Of a stretch of 64,000 bases of DNA, positions 21,937 to 31,900 are shown piece after piece (the stretch's first letter is position 1; each line of letters begins with the position of its first letter). A program made the translations under genes and the position numbers. This DNA comes from Maylandia zebra (lineage: Eukaryota > Chordata > Actinopteri > Cichliformes > Cichlidae). Location of the stretch: assembly GCF_041146795.1 (NCBI RefSeq), contig NC_135177.1:21436560-21500559 (forward strand), in the 5' to 3' direction. The notes under the pieces were generated by a model. That model was not told the DNA's origin. It saw only the letters and a list, made by a program, of their open reading frames with translations, and ran no database searches.

Positions 21937-23254
21937 ACATATTTTGCAAATTAAATAGAGTAAACAATAAATAAAATATATAAAATAAAATATACAGAGT
22001 TGAATATGTGCAAAACAGTGGCGTTACTGTACAGTATGGAGTGCATAATGTTAAAGTTCCAGTAGTGAAGCTGAGGTGTCTATGAAGTGTTCAGCAGTCT
22101 GATGGCCTGATGGAAAAAGCTGTCTCTCAGTCTGCTGGTACGGGACCGGATGCTGCAGAACCTCCTTCCTGATGGAAGTAGTCTGAACAGTTTATGGCTG
22201 GGGTGACTGGAGTCCTTGATGATCCTCCCTGCTTTCCTCAGGCACCGCTTCCTGTAGATGTCTTGGAGGGAGGGAAGCTCACCTCCAATTATCCGTTCAG
22301 AGCACGGATAATTGCGGGCTGAACCAAGGCTTCTGACATCACAAAGAACCATATTTGTAGTCTCTTTGAGTTTTTATGCCCTACTTCATGCGGTCGTGTG
22401 ATATTGTTGCCAGGTTTTGACAGGCATCTTCTGGGGCTGTATCTTATTGCCAAGGAGGAGGGACGTCCAACCCCAGAATTATTTATGGATCCCCTTTACA
22501 CAAAGAGGTACGCCACCCAGAGCTGATTTATCGCATGAAAGCAGTAAATTAAATTTCTGCTCTACTAGTTTATAATGTATGATCTATTGGAAATAATTTA
22601 ATTAAATATTAAATCCTAGAATGTTACAGTGCAGTATCCAGAAATCTGCTTCTCCAGAGTAGCTGCTGCAGAGCAAAGGCAGTGCATTAGGTTTCTGTCT
22701 GTGACTGTTGTTTGTGTCTGCAGTGGCGGTGGGGGTAACTTCGTGCTGTCATCCAGTCTGGTGGGCTACACTACAGTTCTCGGGGCTGTGGCTCCCATGG
22801 TGCACTATGGCTACGGCTTCTTTTACCGCATCAGGGATGACAGGTGAGCACATGAAACGGGCTTTCACTGACCTGAAAACCTGTGTGTGGGTTTTTGGTG
22901 AACCTGTGCTGCATATGTGAGATTTGCCAGTTCTGTAGAATTTATTAAAAGCAAGCTAAGGATGTATACACTTACTGGACACTTTATTAGGTACACCTTG
23001 CAAATACTGTGTTGCACCCAGGTTTACCTGCACAACTGTCTTAATTCTTCATGACAGACTCAACAAGGTTCTGGAAACATTCCTCTGAGATTTTCAGTAG
23101 CTGTATTCAGATCTCCGCTCCTCTTTTTTCTAGGATTGTGATCTCCATGTCAGCGTGGAAATCCTGCCATGAGACTGATGCTCCATCACTGTTCAGTAGC
23201 TTCAGTAGCTGCCTGCATGAGATGCTCCACTTAGCCACCACTTCTCAGCTATAA
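6335..23254 (+). CDS. crot: Peroxisomal carnitine O-octanoyltransferase, 16 coding exons, 612 aa
   Basis: Transfers medium-chain acyl groups, including chain-shortened products of peroxisomal beta-oxidation, from CoA to carnitine so that they can leave the peroxisome. Coding exons: 6335-6449, 13527-13651, 13760-13941, 14040-14164, 14278-14386, 16903-16996, 17115-17240, 17354-17455, 17586-17669, 17758-17865, 19274-19404, 19490-19613, 21261-21339, 22414-22507, 22724-22843, 23134-23254. The joined frame is 612 codons, the length of human CROT. The catalytic histidine is His327 in HAPYDAM, at the human position. Other family marks are [10 protein letters not shown] (404-413), the carnitine-site TETMR (452-456), the serine-rich [10 protein letters not shown] (539-548) and the C-terminal tripeptide SQL, a plausible PTS1-like peroxisomal signal. 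The ATG has A at -3. Introns hold R4, Rex3, Penelope, Harbinger and Rex1 elements; no coding damage is seen. Confidence 0.96.
7268..7441 (+). repeat. (TATG)n microsatellite and a LINE-type 3' end
   Basis: A short TATG/TATA tract is followed by a segment ending GGATCAATAAAGTATTCTGATTCTGAT, the style of 3' end with a short tandem tail found in fish LINE remnants. No coding part is visible. In crot intron 2. Confidence 0.45.
7920..10782 (+). mobile_element. 5'-truncated R4/Dong-type LINE between TA-rich tracts
   Basis: A non-LTR retrotransposon copy lies in crot intron 2. Coding starts abruptly after a TA-rich tract (7879-7918), so the N-terminal part of the element is missing. The 3'UTR is short (ends ...CCGCCCGCAGGGGCG, then GTGTTTTTTA) and runs into (TA)n. 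The RT plus a C-terminal zinc knuckle and PD..D endonuclease, together with flanking TA microsatellite, fit the R4/Dong group, which favours simple-repeat targets. The clade name is by motif recall, not by a tree. Confidence 0.8.
7951..10730 (+). pseudogene. R4/Dong-type reverse transcriptase-endonuclease, frameshifted once
   Basis: Two frames together encode most of an R4-type polyprotein. Frame one (7951-8349) begins [20 protein letters not shown]. It is thrown out of frame near 8330, and coding resumes in another frame from about 8334 ([20 protein letters not shown]) and stays open to the stop at 10728-10730. Counting from 8394, the RT catalytic YMDD is residues 304-307. A CCHC knuckle follows (Cys588, Cys591, His600, Cys605), then a restriction-like endonuclease motif (Pro672-Asp673, Asp688). 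The upstream N-terminal domain is absent. The long open frame suggests a fairly young copy. It is a mobile-element gene, not a host gene. Confidence 0.8.
10783..10822. repeat. (TA)n microsatellite at the 3' end of the R4-type LINE
   Basis: About 40 bases of alternating T and A directly after the LINE 3'UTR. TA-rich sequence also flanks its 5' side at 7879-7918, consistent with insertion into a pre-existing TA tract. Confidence 0.85.
10836..12200 (-). mobile_element. Old Rex3-type LINE 3' fragment, split by a second insertion
   Basis: The segment 10836-11105 matches, base pattern by base pattern, the 3' part of the Rex3-type LINE at 55635-58002, including the GGAT-type tail (ccatccatccaccc on +). 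The match stops near a gcagcag motif and resumes at about 12060-12200 (agctcatttccacctcttgt...tctttcgatcac), which is the next part of the same LINE. About 950 bases sit between the halves. Strongly decayed; in crot intron 2. Confidence 0.65.
11115..11435 (-). mobile_element. L1/Tx1-type LINE ORF2 fragment
   Basis: Minus-strand reading gives [20 protein letters not shown] and [20 protein letters not shown], which resemble the region after the RT core in L1-clade ORF2 proteins (WREF.WKN..RFFITPKQ style). Only this fragment is seen. It lies between the two halves of the older Rex3-type copy. Confidence 0.5.
12540..13000. mobile_element. hAT-type nonautonomous repeat
   Basis: Ends with GGCCTTATGTTTGACACCCCTG, a terminal pattern shared by abundant fish hAT-like MITEs, and contains catcacgagccacatacagc near the other end. 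A related end in reverse orientation is at 62829-62935. No coding content. Confidence 0.5.
13130..13200 (+). repeat. LINE/SINE-type tail fragment
   Basis: Contains GTGATTTAGCGCTATATAAATAAAGTTGAATTAAATTGA-type sequence, a tail shared by several fish non-LTR elements (compare 49490-49637 and, reversed, 26898-26970). Too short to classify. Confidence 0.45.
15195..15930 (-). mobile_element. Penelope-like element fragment with inverted terminal segments
   Basis: Minus-strand frames around 15592-15774 read [20 protein letters not shown] and [11 protein letters not shown], which resembles the GIY-YIG endonuclease end of fish Penelope-like elements (the [10 protein letters not shown] block); the frame is broken. 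Both flanks carry the same segment in opposite orientation: 15225-15430 and 15740-15925 share the gattctgttc..ctggacgtag, gggagaaacatttcgtcactc and catccaagtgacttctt blocks. This fits the partly inverted copies known for this class. Located in crot intron 6. Confidence 0.65.
18397..18567. repeat. Dispersed repeat, copy A (crot intron 11)
   Basis: About 170 bases are nearly identical to 23287-23473, starting near TGACTCCT.TTTCAACCCACA and ending near CAGTTTGTTTTAATG. The copies differ mainly by an A-run length and a short indel. Both contain GGTAATAAAAGGG. Family unknown. Confidence 0.75.
19652..21214. mobile_element. PIF/Harbinger-type DNA transposon relic
   Basis: Perfect 20-bp terminal inverted repeats (CTGGGGCCCGTTCTTCGTAC at 19652-19671, its complement at 21195-21214) are flanked by GAG on both sides, a possible 3-bp target duplication. 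Inside, + strand 20117-20330 encodes a HARBI1-like transposase N-terminus ([20 protein letters not shown], then [20 protein letters not shown]). Minus strand 20999-20817 encodes a Myb/SANT-like DNA-binding segment ([18 protein letters not shown], ending [10 protein letters not shown] at a GTAAGT donor). These are the two proteins expected of Harbinger elements. The catalytic part is lost and a SINE fills the middle. In crot intron 13. Confidence 0.85.
20590..20812 (+). mobile_element. 5'-truncated SINE inside the Harbinger relic
   Basis: Same family as 3149-3465 but on the plus strand and lacking the tRNA-like head. It begins in the body (cctactggtgttggccag) and ends GCGCTATATAAATCCAATAT with an (ATT)n tail. 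It therefore inserted after the Harbinger element. Confidence 0.7.
21680..22360 (-). mobile_element. Rex1/Babar-type LINE C-terminus and 3' end
   Basis: Minus-strand frame from about 22340 reads [20 protein letters not shown], then [20 protein letters not shown] and [12 protein letters not shown] before a stop. This is the C-terminal end pattern of Rex1-type LINEs. The 3'UTR contains a (TG)n tract and ends in a poly(T) run at 21679-21692 on +, i.e. an A tail. 5'-truncated; crot intron 14. Confidence 0.65.
21899..21934. repeat. (GT)n microsatellite
   Basis: About 18 uninterrupted GT units inside the 3'UTR region of the Rex1-type LINE fragment. Confidence 0.9.
22976..23100. mobile_element. Tc1-like terminal fragment next to the last crot exon
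   Basis: Starts GGACACTTTATTAGGTACACC, the same terminal-repeat type as at 5192, and continues with subterminal sequence (gactcaacaaggttctggaaacattcctc). It ends roughly 30 bases before the acceptor of the terminal crot exon at 23134. Confidence 0.55.
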
Positions 23255-23286
23255 ACCTACTTAAGCGGGGAAACGGGATAATTTAA

Positions 23287-23473
23287 TGACTCCTGTTTCA
23301 ACCCACACAAAATGATCCCTTTGAGAACCGCCCGCTTCAATAGATGCATTATCAAAGGATGGTAATAAAAGGGTAAAAAAAAAAAAAAATACAGTAAGAT
23401 GCAACACTTGCAGATTAATGCTGGTGAAAATCCTTAATCAAAAATGTCTAAGTTTTCAGTTTGTTTTAATGTC
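23287..23473. repeat. Dispersed repeat, copy B (crot 3'UTR)
   Basis: Near-identical partner of 18397-18567. It starts 32 bases after the crot stop codon, so it would lie in the 3'UTR. It contains AATAAA at 23364-23369 followed by a 15-base A run. Confidence 0.75.
23364..23369 (+). terminator. crot: Candidate proximal poly(A) signal of crot, inside a repeat
   Basis: AATAAA lies 110 bases after the stop codon within repeat copy B. The identical hexamer occurs in intronic copy A near 18473, where it is presumably ignored. Use of this site is unproven. Confidence 0.3.
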
Positions 23474-24384
23474 CATGTTGTACCACAGAGAGCCTGTTTT
23501 AAATATCAATGCACTTGTAGTTGTACTAAATGGTGACAGCTAGATCAGCACGAATCAATGCAAAGGTGCAGAATCTGTACCTCGTATTTTTTTAATGTAA
23601 ACGTAAATTACTCAAGATTTTATGTAGTTATTAACATAGCGTAAACTGTACTTTTTTCTTTCTTCCTGATTCAATGCTCGTTTTTTTTTTTTTTTGACTG
23701 TATAGTTTGAAATCCTGACAGTATTATTCGACATTTTAAGATAAAATGTTAACCGCTAAGTGGCTAACGACTCGCCTTAGTTTTCACTGTGAAAAAGCTC
23801 TTTTCCAGTAACCGTAGAAAAGAGCTGTTAGGCTTGAACTGAATCGTAACACTGTAGGGAAGCTCGTTTCTAAAGCTTTTGCAGAGTTAATTCAACATTT
23901 CTACTTCACTAAAAGAACCTGAAATTTGTACTAATGGATGGCAGAAACAAGCTTCTGACTATTTGGACAAATATTTGATTGTCTTGTCAAAACAGTGCCT
24001 ACAGATAAAGGAAATGCACTTGAATACCACAAGAGGACGTGAATGTACCCCATCGCATGAAGTGCACACACTGAGCTAATTTAAACTCATTAAAAGAGAG
24101 AAGTAGGCACGACTCGTGTAAGTTTGTTAAAGCCAAGGTTTGACTTCCAGGTACCAATACCATCTACACACTATGCAACTTTGTTTTTAATTTCATGTCC
24201 AAATGTTGGTGATGGTGTTTACTTTGGGTTTCAAAGAGTGGCTGACGTAAAAATCTGTTGAAACACTTTCTACATTTGGAGCCTCACACCAACGTGATTA
24301 TTGCTTTGATAAGGTGAAATTTCACTGTGATTGTACCACTTTGAGGGAAGCTGTAGTCAATTTTTTTTAGTCAAATTTTCTGAG

Positions 24385-24390
24385 AATAAA
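24385..24390 (+). terminator. crot: Candidate distal poly(A) signal of crot
   Basis: AATAAA about 1.13 kb after the crot stop codon, in sequence with no other gene. The next 40 bases carry the opposing signal of the ABC gene. Confidence 0.4.
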
Positions 24391-24422
24391 GTTCGAAGAT
24401 GTCCACACTTGCTTTATTAACC

Positions 24423-24428
24423 TTTATT
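24423..24428 (-). terminator. abcb4: Candidate poly(A) signal of the abcb gene
   Basis: TTTATT on + is AATAAA on -, about 720 bases after the abcb stop codon. With the crot signal at 24385 on the other strand, the predicted cleavage zones of the two genes overlap. Confidence 0.45.
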
Positions 24429-25151
24429 TGAATATAAAACATTAACAGTTACAAAGCAGCAATTCCTCTAAAAAAAATAGAAACAAAATTACATTTTAAG
24501 TGAATTCCACAGAAACTTCGCAAATGAAAATTAACATTTGCGCAGCATTTCCCAGGCTTTAACTGCTCAGGTACTTTGGTCCTCCAACTCAATCCAAGAT
24601 GCTGAACTGAGTCATAACAGTATAAATATTAAAGATTTTACCCAAAACTATTCCAGACAGTGATGATCCCATCGTCAGAGGCATAAAACCAGTGCATAGA
24701 CAAACGAACAAAGAGGACTGGTCATTGAATTTACTTTAGCCTGTTTAAAAAAAAAAAAAAAAAAGAATGCAGCCATTTTTAATTCCAGTGTTCTCCTTAC
24801 AAGTAAAAATATCTATCTCAAAGGTCACTTTTTCTACTTGCACAAAAAGGCTCTTTAGAAGCCAAATCTGCCACTTAGCTAAGCAGGAAAAGTACACATT
24901 AATCAACTTGTATCCACCAACAGTGAGTAAGCCAAAAAAGAAAAATAATATCAGTTTTACCGTTTACATCTGCACCCCACAAATGTCAAAAATCTCTTGT
25001 GGGAAGGACAGTCACAAGTGACAGCCAATCAGAATTCAGACTTTATACATTTAGGTTTAAGCCACAGGAGCCACTGTCTGAATCTGCATGGGAGGAGTGA
25101 TGATCTAAGGCACCAGTATTTAATCCAGAACTCAAGATTATGGACTATGGG

Positions 25152-25923
25152 TTATTTGTCACTGTGTCCCATCTGTCTGTTGACAAGCATGTGGTAGACC
25201 CCCTTCTTTGCCAGCAGCTGCTGATGTGTCCCCTGCTCCACCACGACTCCTCCCTGGAATACAGCAATGCGGTCTGCGTTCTGGATGGTGGACAGACGGT
25301 GGGCCACGACGATGCACGTCCTGCCCTTGCTGGCCTGGTCCAGAGCTTCCTGCACCACCTACAGAGAGAGCATGGTCTTATAAGAGCTCCTACTATGAAT
25401 GTTTTCAGCACTAAAGATGGTTTCAGTTTAAACCAGAGCTGTCATCTTTATCAACATGGCTACTTTCCTGTATTCCTCCCATCCTCAAGTTTAATGTGAA
25501 CTCTCTCAGCCCAACATTTCCCATTTTCTTGTGTGTGGATTTTAGCTGCAGCAGTCGTTTGTATGAGCTGGTGACTTTACTCACCATTTACTTAATCTCC
25601 CTGACAAGCATTACAGGTGAAAATGGAAAGATGTGCTCACCTTCTCGCTCTCAGTGTCCAGCGCAGAAGTGGCCTCATCCAGCAGCAGCAGTTTGGGGTT
25701 GCGGAGGATGGCTCGGGCTATGGCTATTCGCTGCTTCTGACCACCTGACAGCTGTGTCCCCTTATCACCTGCCTGCGTGTCATATTTCTGCTCATGGAAA
25801 AAACAAACAAACAAAACAATGAGAGGGCATAGTTGTGTTACTATAGATGGTCAAAACTATACAAAGTATGGATCCAATCACTCCTCACAGCTGACAAATT
25901 TCTTAAAAAGTATACTTTGAGGT

Positions 25924-25971
<48 letters not shown>

Positions 25972-28900
25972 GCTACATTTATTGCCAAGTTAATAAAATG
26001 CTGGCAGGAAATCATTTTCACATGTACAATAACACATTCATCTTCAGCTGGCCTCCTGCATGATTACCATTCACATTTGTTGACTCATAAGGCTTAATGA
26101 TACAAGCCCTCCAGTAATCAGTACCGATTCCTCTGGTGTCTTGAATGGGAGAGGAGGTAAACCACTTCACTGGGATTGTCAGGTGGTCACTGTCCTCAGT
26201 GTTACATTGATTTTATGCCCATGACACGTAATGTGCCCCCTTCTGCTATCACCCCTTAATGTCCCAGCCTAGCTGTACTCCTGTCCACAACCAGCTGCCG
26301 CTTCGTTCAGCACTCTCAGAGTGACTTGACTGCTCGTTGAAAGGCCTGCCCTCACACCCCCACTCTCTGTAGGAGCTTAGTTGTAGATTTAGCAATAAAG
26401 CCTTTACACCCGACCTCCACAGGATCCACCTTACTACACCAATTGTGTTCTGTCTGAGCTGCCATTTCCATCCCAGTTATGCTTTTCAACCTGCAGGTGG
26501 AAAAATAAAGCACCACCAAGTTTGTTTATCACAGCAGTAAAAACACTGATCAAAGGTTTTTCAACAAAGGTTTTTCACAAAGGCCTCTTTAGGAGACTTG
26601 CATTGTTGCTGTAATTACCTTTGTACACCATTTCACAATTTTTAATTTTAGCTGACTTATGGTCCCCTTTACAGCATCTCCATCTGACCTATGAAGCCTT
26701 ATCTTTACATCATCTTAAAGAAACCTGGGGGCAATCACACCAACCTTTCATCTACAGCTTTATCATGACAAAATATTTCAGGTCCATGAGAGTGGAATAA
26801 ATGTTACTAAACCCAACCTCGTCCATCTTGGGGTTAATGTAGTTGAGCAGAAACAGAAAGGCACGAGACCTTTACAAAAGGATGGAGCTCTATTCAATGC
26901 CAAATAACAACAGTTGCCTCAAAGCACTTTATATTGTAAGGTAAAGACCCTACAATAATACAATACAGGGCAGAAAGAATTACTCAAAGATGACTCGATA
27001 GTGACAGCAACCACAACAGTTTGTATAGTGCTTTTTGATTAGTGCTTTATACTTTTAAACTAATGTTTGAAGATTTTAAATTAGTGGCAAGATCCCAGAT
27101 CTCTCAAAAACCACAGACCAGCATCTAGTCTACAGTTCATCAGCAAAATGCTTTGAAACCACCACATTACTATCAGGTTTCAGTCTGCCTCCTGATCAGA
27201 GCACTTTAAAGTCTCAGCACTGACCAGTTAACTGCTTGTCAAATACAAGCAGCAAATTCAACATTTTAAAGGACGTAAAAAGCAAAAGAAATGCCATCTG
27301 AGCGATCTGGACGACGAGTCTTAAACACTGTATCGAAGACATTTCGGAAGTTTCAAAGTTAAATTGATCTTCGTTTGTTTCTAATGTGAAACCATCACAT
27401 CAAAAACCAGCAGTACTGAGAGAGCATAAAACAACAAAAAACAAACTTGAAGTGTATAGTTAGCTCCAGGCAATAAATCAATGATTTCTTGTAGTCATCT
27501 ATTATCTTATCGGCAGCAGTGTTGCCTCTTACGGTTACATTTTTTTTAATCTTCTTTAGATGTTTATCATCATTTTATCATCATGCGATGTGATAAAAAT
27601 CTATGGAGTAGGTGACACTCATAGGGATCATTTTATAGCAGCCATCAAGTGTTGGTGTGCACAGCCTGAATCAGAAACAGCATAAAGTTGAGACTCATTC
27701 TAAGGCTTTAGGTTTTGAGGGCAACACAAAGACATCCTGGCTGCACTAAACTTCCCTCACAGTAAAACCCTGTGGTAGCTGGGCAGAGGCAGCTCTAGGC
27801 AGCTTTGTGACGCATTAAAAACAAAGCTGACATCAGAGTCCATCTTTGTTTAGATTCAGTGTTTCAGCCTCCTTTCTTGCTGTAACCCTGAGTCTGCTTT
27901 TTTTTGACCACCTCTTTATCCACCCAGTCTGTTTTACTGACACTGGATTTGACCCTTATCTTTACATGGAATCTTCTATAAAATAGTATAATGACATTAC
28001 CAGTGGCAAACCCTCTATGAAGTTGTGAATGTTGGCTGCTTTGGCCGCTGCCTCTATCTCGTCCATGCTGACTTTGCGGCTGTTGTCTCCATAGGCAATG
28101 TTTTCAGCCAAAGAGCAGTCGAACAGCACGGGCTCCTGGGAGACGATGCCTATCTGGGACCTCAACCAGTGAATGTTCAAGTTTTTGGCATCAGATTTGT
28201 CCAACACCTGAAGGAGAAAGAGTAGCACAAATAGGCTTGCATGCTTTGGCACCTGGACGATCATTCATTTGATTGCGCAACATCGTTTTAATCACCAAGC
28301 CCTGAAGGAAATGTCTGATTTGTTAATGGTTAAAAGCTTGTTTAGCTGAAGAACTTGTCACTTCTTATTTAAAAGTTAACATTGGTTTTACATTAATTCT
28401 GAATCAATGCAGAAATTCAGTTAATGAGTTATTTTGCCAGAGACTTTTTTTTGTTTTTTTAAAGTGACAAACACAAATGTACTAGAAAACCTGCAATTTG
28501 CACATGATGTTCAAAAACACCAACAGGACACGAGACAACAGGCACACTATTCATTTCCCTCCCAACCAGATAAATGTTTATGCAGTAATCCAGATAAGAG
28601 CTCCTGTTACATGGACTTCATATCAGCACTGGAAAGCACTGGCCAGCTAATCATTACCCAACTGTCAGTAGGTGATGAGGCATCAGTGTGAGGTAGTGCA
28701 CAGAGCGTGGGCGCGCAGTTGCTTTCTCACCACTTTCCCATCCAGCGGGTCATAGAACCTCTCCAGCAGCTGGACGGTGGTGCTCTTCCCACAGCCGCTG
28801 CTTCCCACCAAGGCCAGAGTTTCTCCCTTCTTTACACTCAGATTCAGCCCTTGCAGGATGGGTACATCAGGACGTGAAGGATAATTAAACTTGACCCTCT

Positions 28901-31900
28901 CAAAGGTCACATTACCATCAAACTGGTCCTGGAAGAAAAGAGAGTTAGATATGTGGTAAAATATCACTTTTCTAAAGCCGTGTTTGCGTCATGTACCGGA
29001 CAGTCTCCGTCCTTTGACAGATTATCAATGGCAGGCTCCTTGTTTAACAGCATCATGATGTGGGCAGCAGACAGTTTGGCCTTCGCGTAGTTTGGAGCGA
29101 AGGAGTTGACTTGACCGACAGCCATGGCACCAAACAGAACGGCTGAAATCACACTGGGAGAGGAAAGTTAAACACATTAGCTTCGCTGTCAGTGGGGTGT
29201 GAAACAGGATTACATAAGGCTAGGCTAACACGAACCTACGACATCTGTGTGCCCAGCATGTTTGTAATTACTGATAATCTTAAAGATGAGTTTGCGCTGT
29301 TCGGTCCCGCCGATAATGATGAACCGACTGATGAGTTTATGCCTACAACAGCTGTAGTCAGAAGTTTGCATTTACTCATCGTGGGCATGAATTTAATGGT
29401 AATTTTGTGGCCTTTAATGTTGCGTCACCACTTCGCCAAGAACTGGAAGAAGACCCAAACCATTAGCCTGAGATAAGAGGGAGCTGGTTAAAGTGTTCAA
29501 GAACAACCCAGGAACCACGAAGTCCGAAGCCTGCCATGAACTGGAAACTGCTGGAACACCAGTATCACTGTCCAGTTAGATGTGTTTTACGTCACTATTG
29601 ACTGAGAGGGTGCCAAAGCCTGTGCTCAAAAGTCAATCCTTTGAGCTCGACTGAAAATGGCAGACGCCCATGTGGACAAGCAAATGTCTCCTGGAGAAAA
29701 GTTTTCTAGTCAGACGAGAAGATTTGTCGTGGTGGGTAAACGGCTCAAAACGTTGGAAGCGTAAAGTTGAGGCTTTCAAACCCAAAAACAATGTATTAGC
29801 ACCGAACCAGTGTGGTGGTGGTACGTGGCTCAAGAGTTGGGCGTTCGCCTTGTAATCGGAAGGTTGCCGGTTCGAGCCCCGGCTTGAACAGTCTCGGTCG
29901 TTGTGTCCATGGGCAAGACACTTCACCCGTTGCCTACTGGTGGTGGTCAGAGGGCCCGGTGGCGCCAGTGTCCGGCAGCCTCGCCTCTGTCAGTGCGCCC
30001 CAGGGTGGCTGTGGCTACAATGTAGCTTGCCATCACCTGTGTGTGAATGTGTGTGTGAATGGGTGGATGACTGGATATGTAAAGCGCTTTGGGGTTCTTA
30101 GGGACTAGTAAAGCGCTATATAAATACAGGCCATTTACCATTTACCATCATGCTCCAGGGCTGTTCTGGCAGTGACAGCATTGATATTGCATAAATTGGC
30201 TGGAATAATGAATAAGAAGCAGAACCACCTCCACCTTCTTCAACTCTACCTCAAATCAACAACTATATGATTGACCAGGACAATAATGCCAAACACAGAT
30301 TAAAACTGGTTTAGAATGGATAAAACAGGCTAACATTAAATTAATGACAAAGCACAAACCTCAGTCCTATTGAAAACTTGTGGATTATTTTTGCTTTCCT
30401 GGCACAGACCTGAATTTAGGCAAACTAAAATGGGCTCTACCAATCCTGCCAAGGAGTGATTAAATGATGCCAGAGGCTCGTTTCTAAGGCACATTTAACC
30501 AAACATTAGTGGGGTTGTTTGTATATATTGGAGCCTGTGTGGATCCAAAATTCACTTTACTACAGTAATGCTGTACAATCATTCCATCCTGGAGAGTGGG
30601 AAAAAGCTCAGAGACATTAAATCAGCCTCAGTTGGGTGTACAGTGTTCATTAAGAGGTAAAGAGTTAATATTTTCTTCTTTTATGGACGCTGAGGCTTCG
30701 GTTTGCCATGAACTTTGGACTTCCCAGTTTATGCAACACAATATAAATGAAAGCAGTGGCTCCTCCCAGCAAAAGAGGGTCTGATGTATTACCACAAGTA
30801 TCTGTCACAGTGTACATTTGAAAGCCACCCACGCTGAGGCTCTTCAACTGCTTCTGACTAAGATAATGATTAACAGCCACATGAAAAGGTTCTGTCCATC
30901 AGAAATGCTTTGTTTGGATGTTACCCGCCACGCAAACTGTCAGGCTGCCTGTTAATCTCCTCATGAAGATACAAGCCAATGTCTCAGTTCACTCACAGGA
31001 AGACCCCTTCGACACTCATCCTTCCAGCTATAATGAGCCAAGCACCAAAACGGAAACAGGCCGCATAAGCGAAATAGATCATCGCCTGGGAAAAGGAGAA
31101 GGTGAGGCCGTAGATGTGTGCCATTTTCTTTGAGTTTCTGTAAAAACATGAGAAAGGTGGCATCAGAACTTAAAGAGCGTATAATTGAGCAATCAGGTCC
31201 CTGTGGTACAAATTATCGTACTTGTAGGGCACATCGAGATTCTCCTGATACAAAGCTTCAAACTTTTCCTCTCTTGTGAGGCAGACCACGGTGCGGATGT
31301 TCTCGATGGCCTCTGTGGCAATCTGAAGAGACGCAATGCAAATATCTCATGAGTTCAGAGTTTCAACAGACTGAGCCGTGAGGAATTTTTACTTTCACTC
31401 TGGCACATCTCGCACCCAATCCTCACCTTTCCAGCCTTCTCCAGCTCCTTCTTGTCTTCAGCAGCGTGTCCGGCGAGCATCTTCATCTCAATGGCTCCAG
31501 CCACTGCAATGATGGGCACCAGAGACAGGAGCAGCAGAGTCAGCTCCCAGCCGTACACAAAACCCAAGATCAAACCGGTGCCCATGTTGGCGAAGTTCTG
31601 AGCGAGCGTGGCCATACGCACGCCTGCGGCCTAAATGGATGATTTGACACTTTAGTGTGAGCCTTTGGTAACCTTTGGCCAGCTGTTGTTGAAGCTTACC
31701 CCCTGCACTTGGGCTGCATCTGTGGCCAGTCTCGTAGTGAGCGCACCAACACTGTTTTTTGGTTGGTCAAACCAGCCCAGATCCTGCAAAGGAGATTTGA
31801 AAGAAGCACTGAAGGACCTGACCAGCTTTTATTATGGCTGCCATGTAGATAATTGGTTCACTTTAGCCACCAAGAAAAATGTATTTTTCAACAACATCCT

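Noticed and set aside
29820-29890. Possible tRNA gene on the plus strand
   Set aside because: Same SINE head as above, fused to the SINE body; no clean cloverleaf end.
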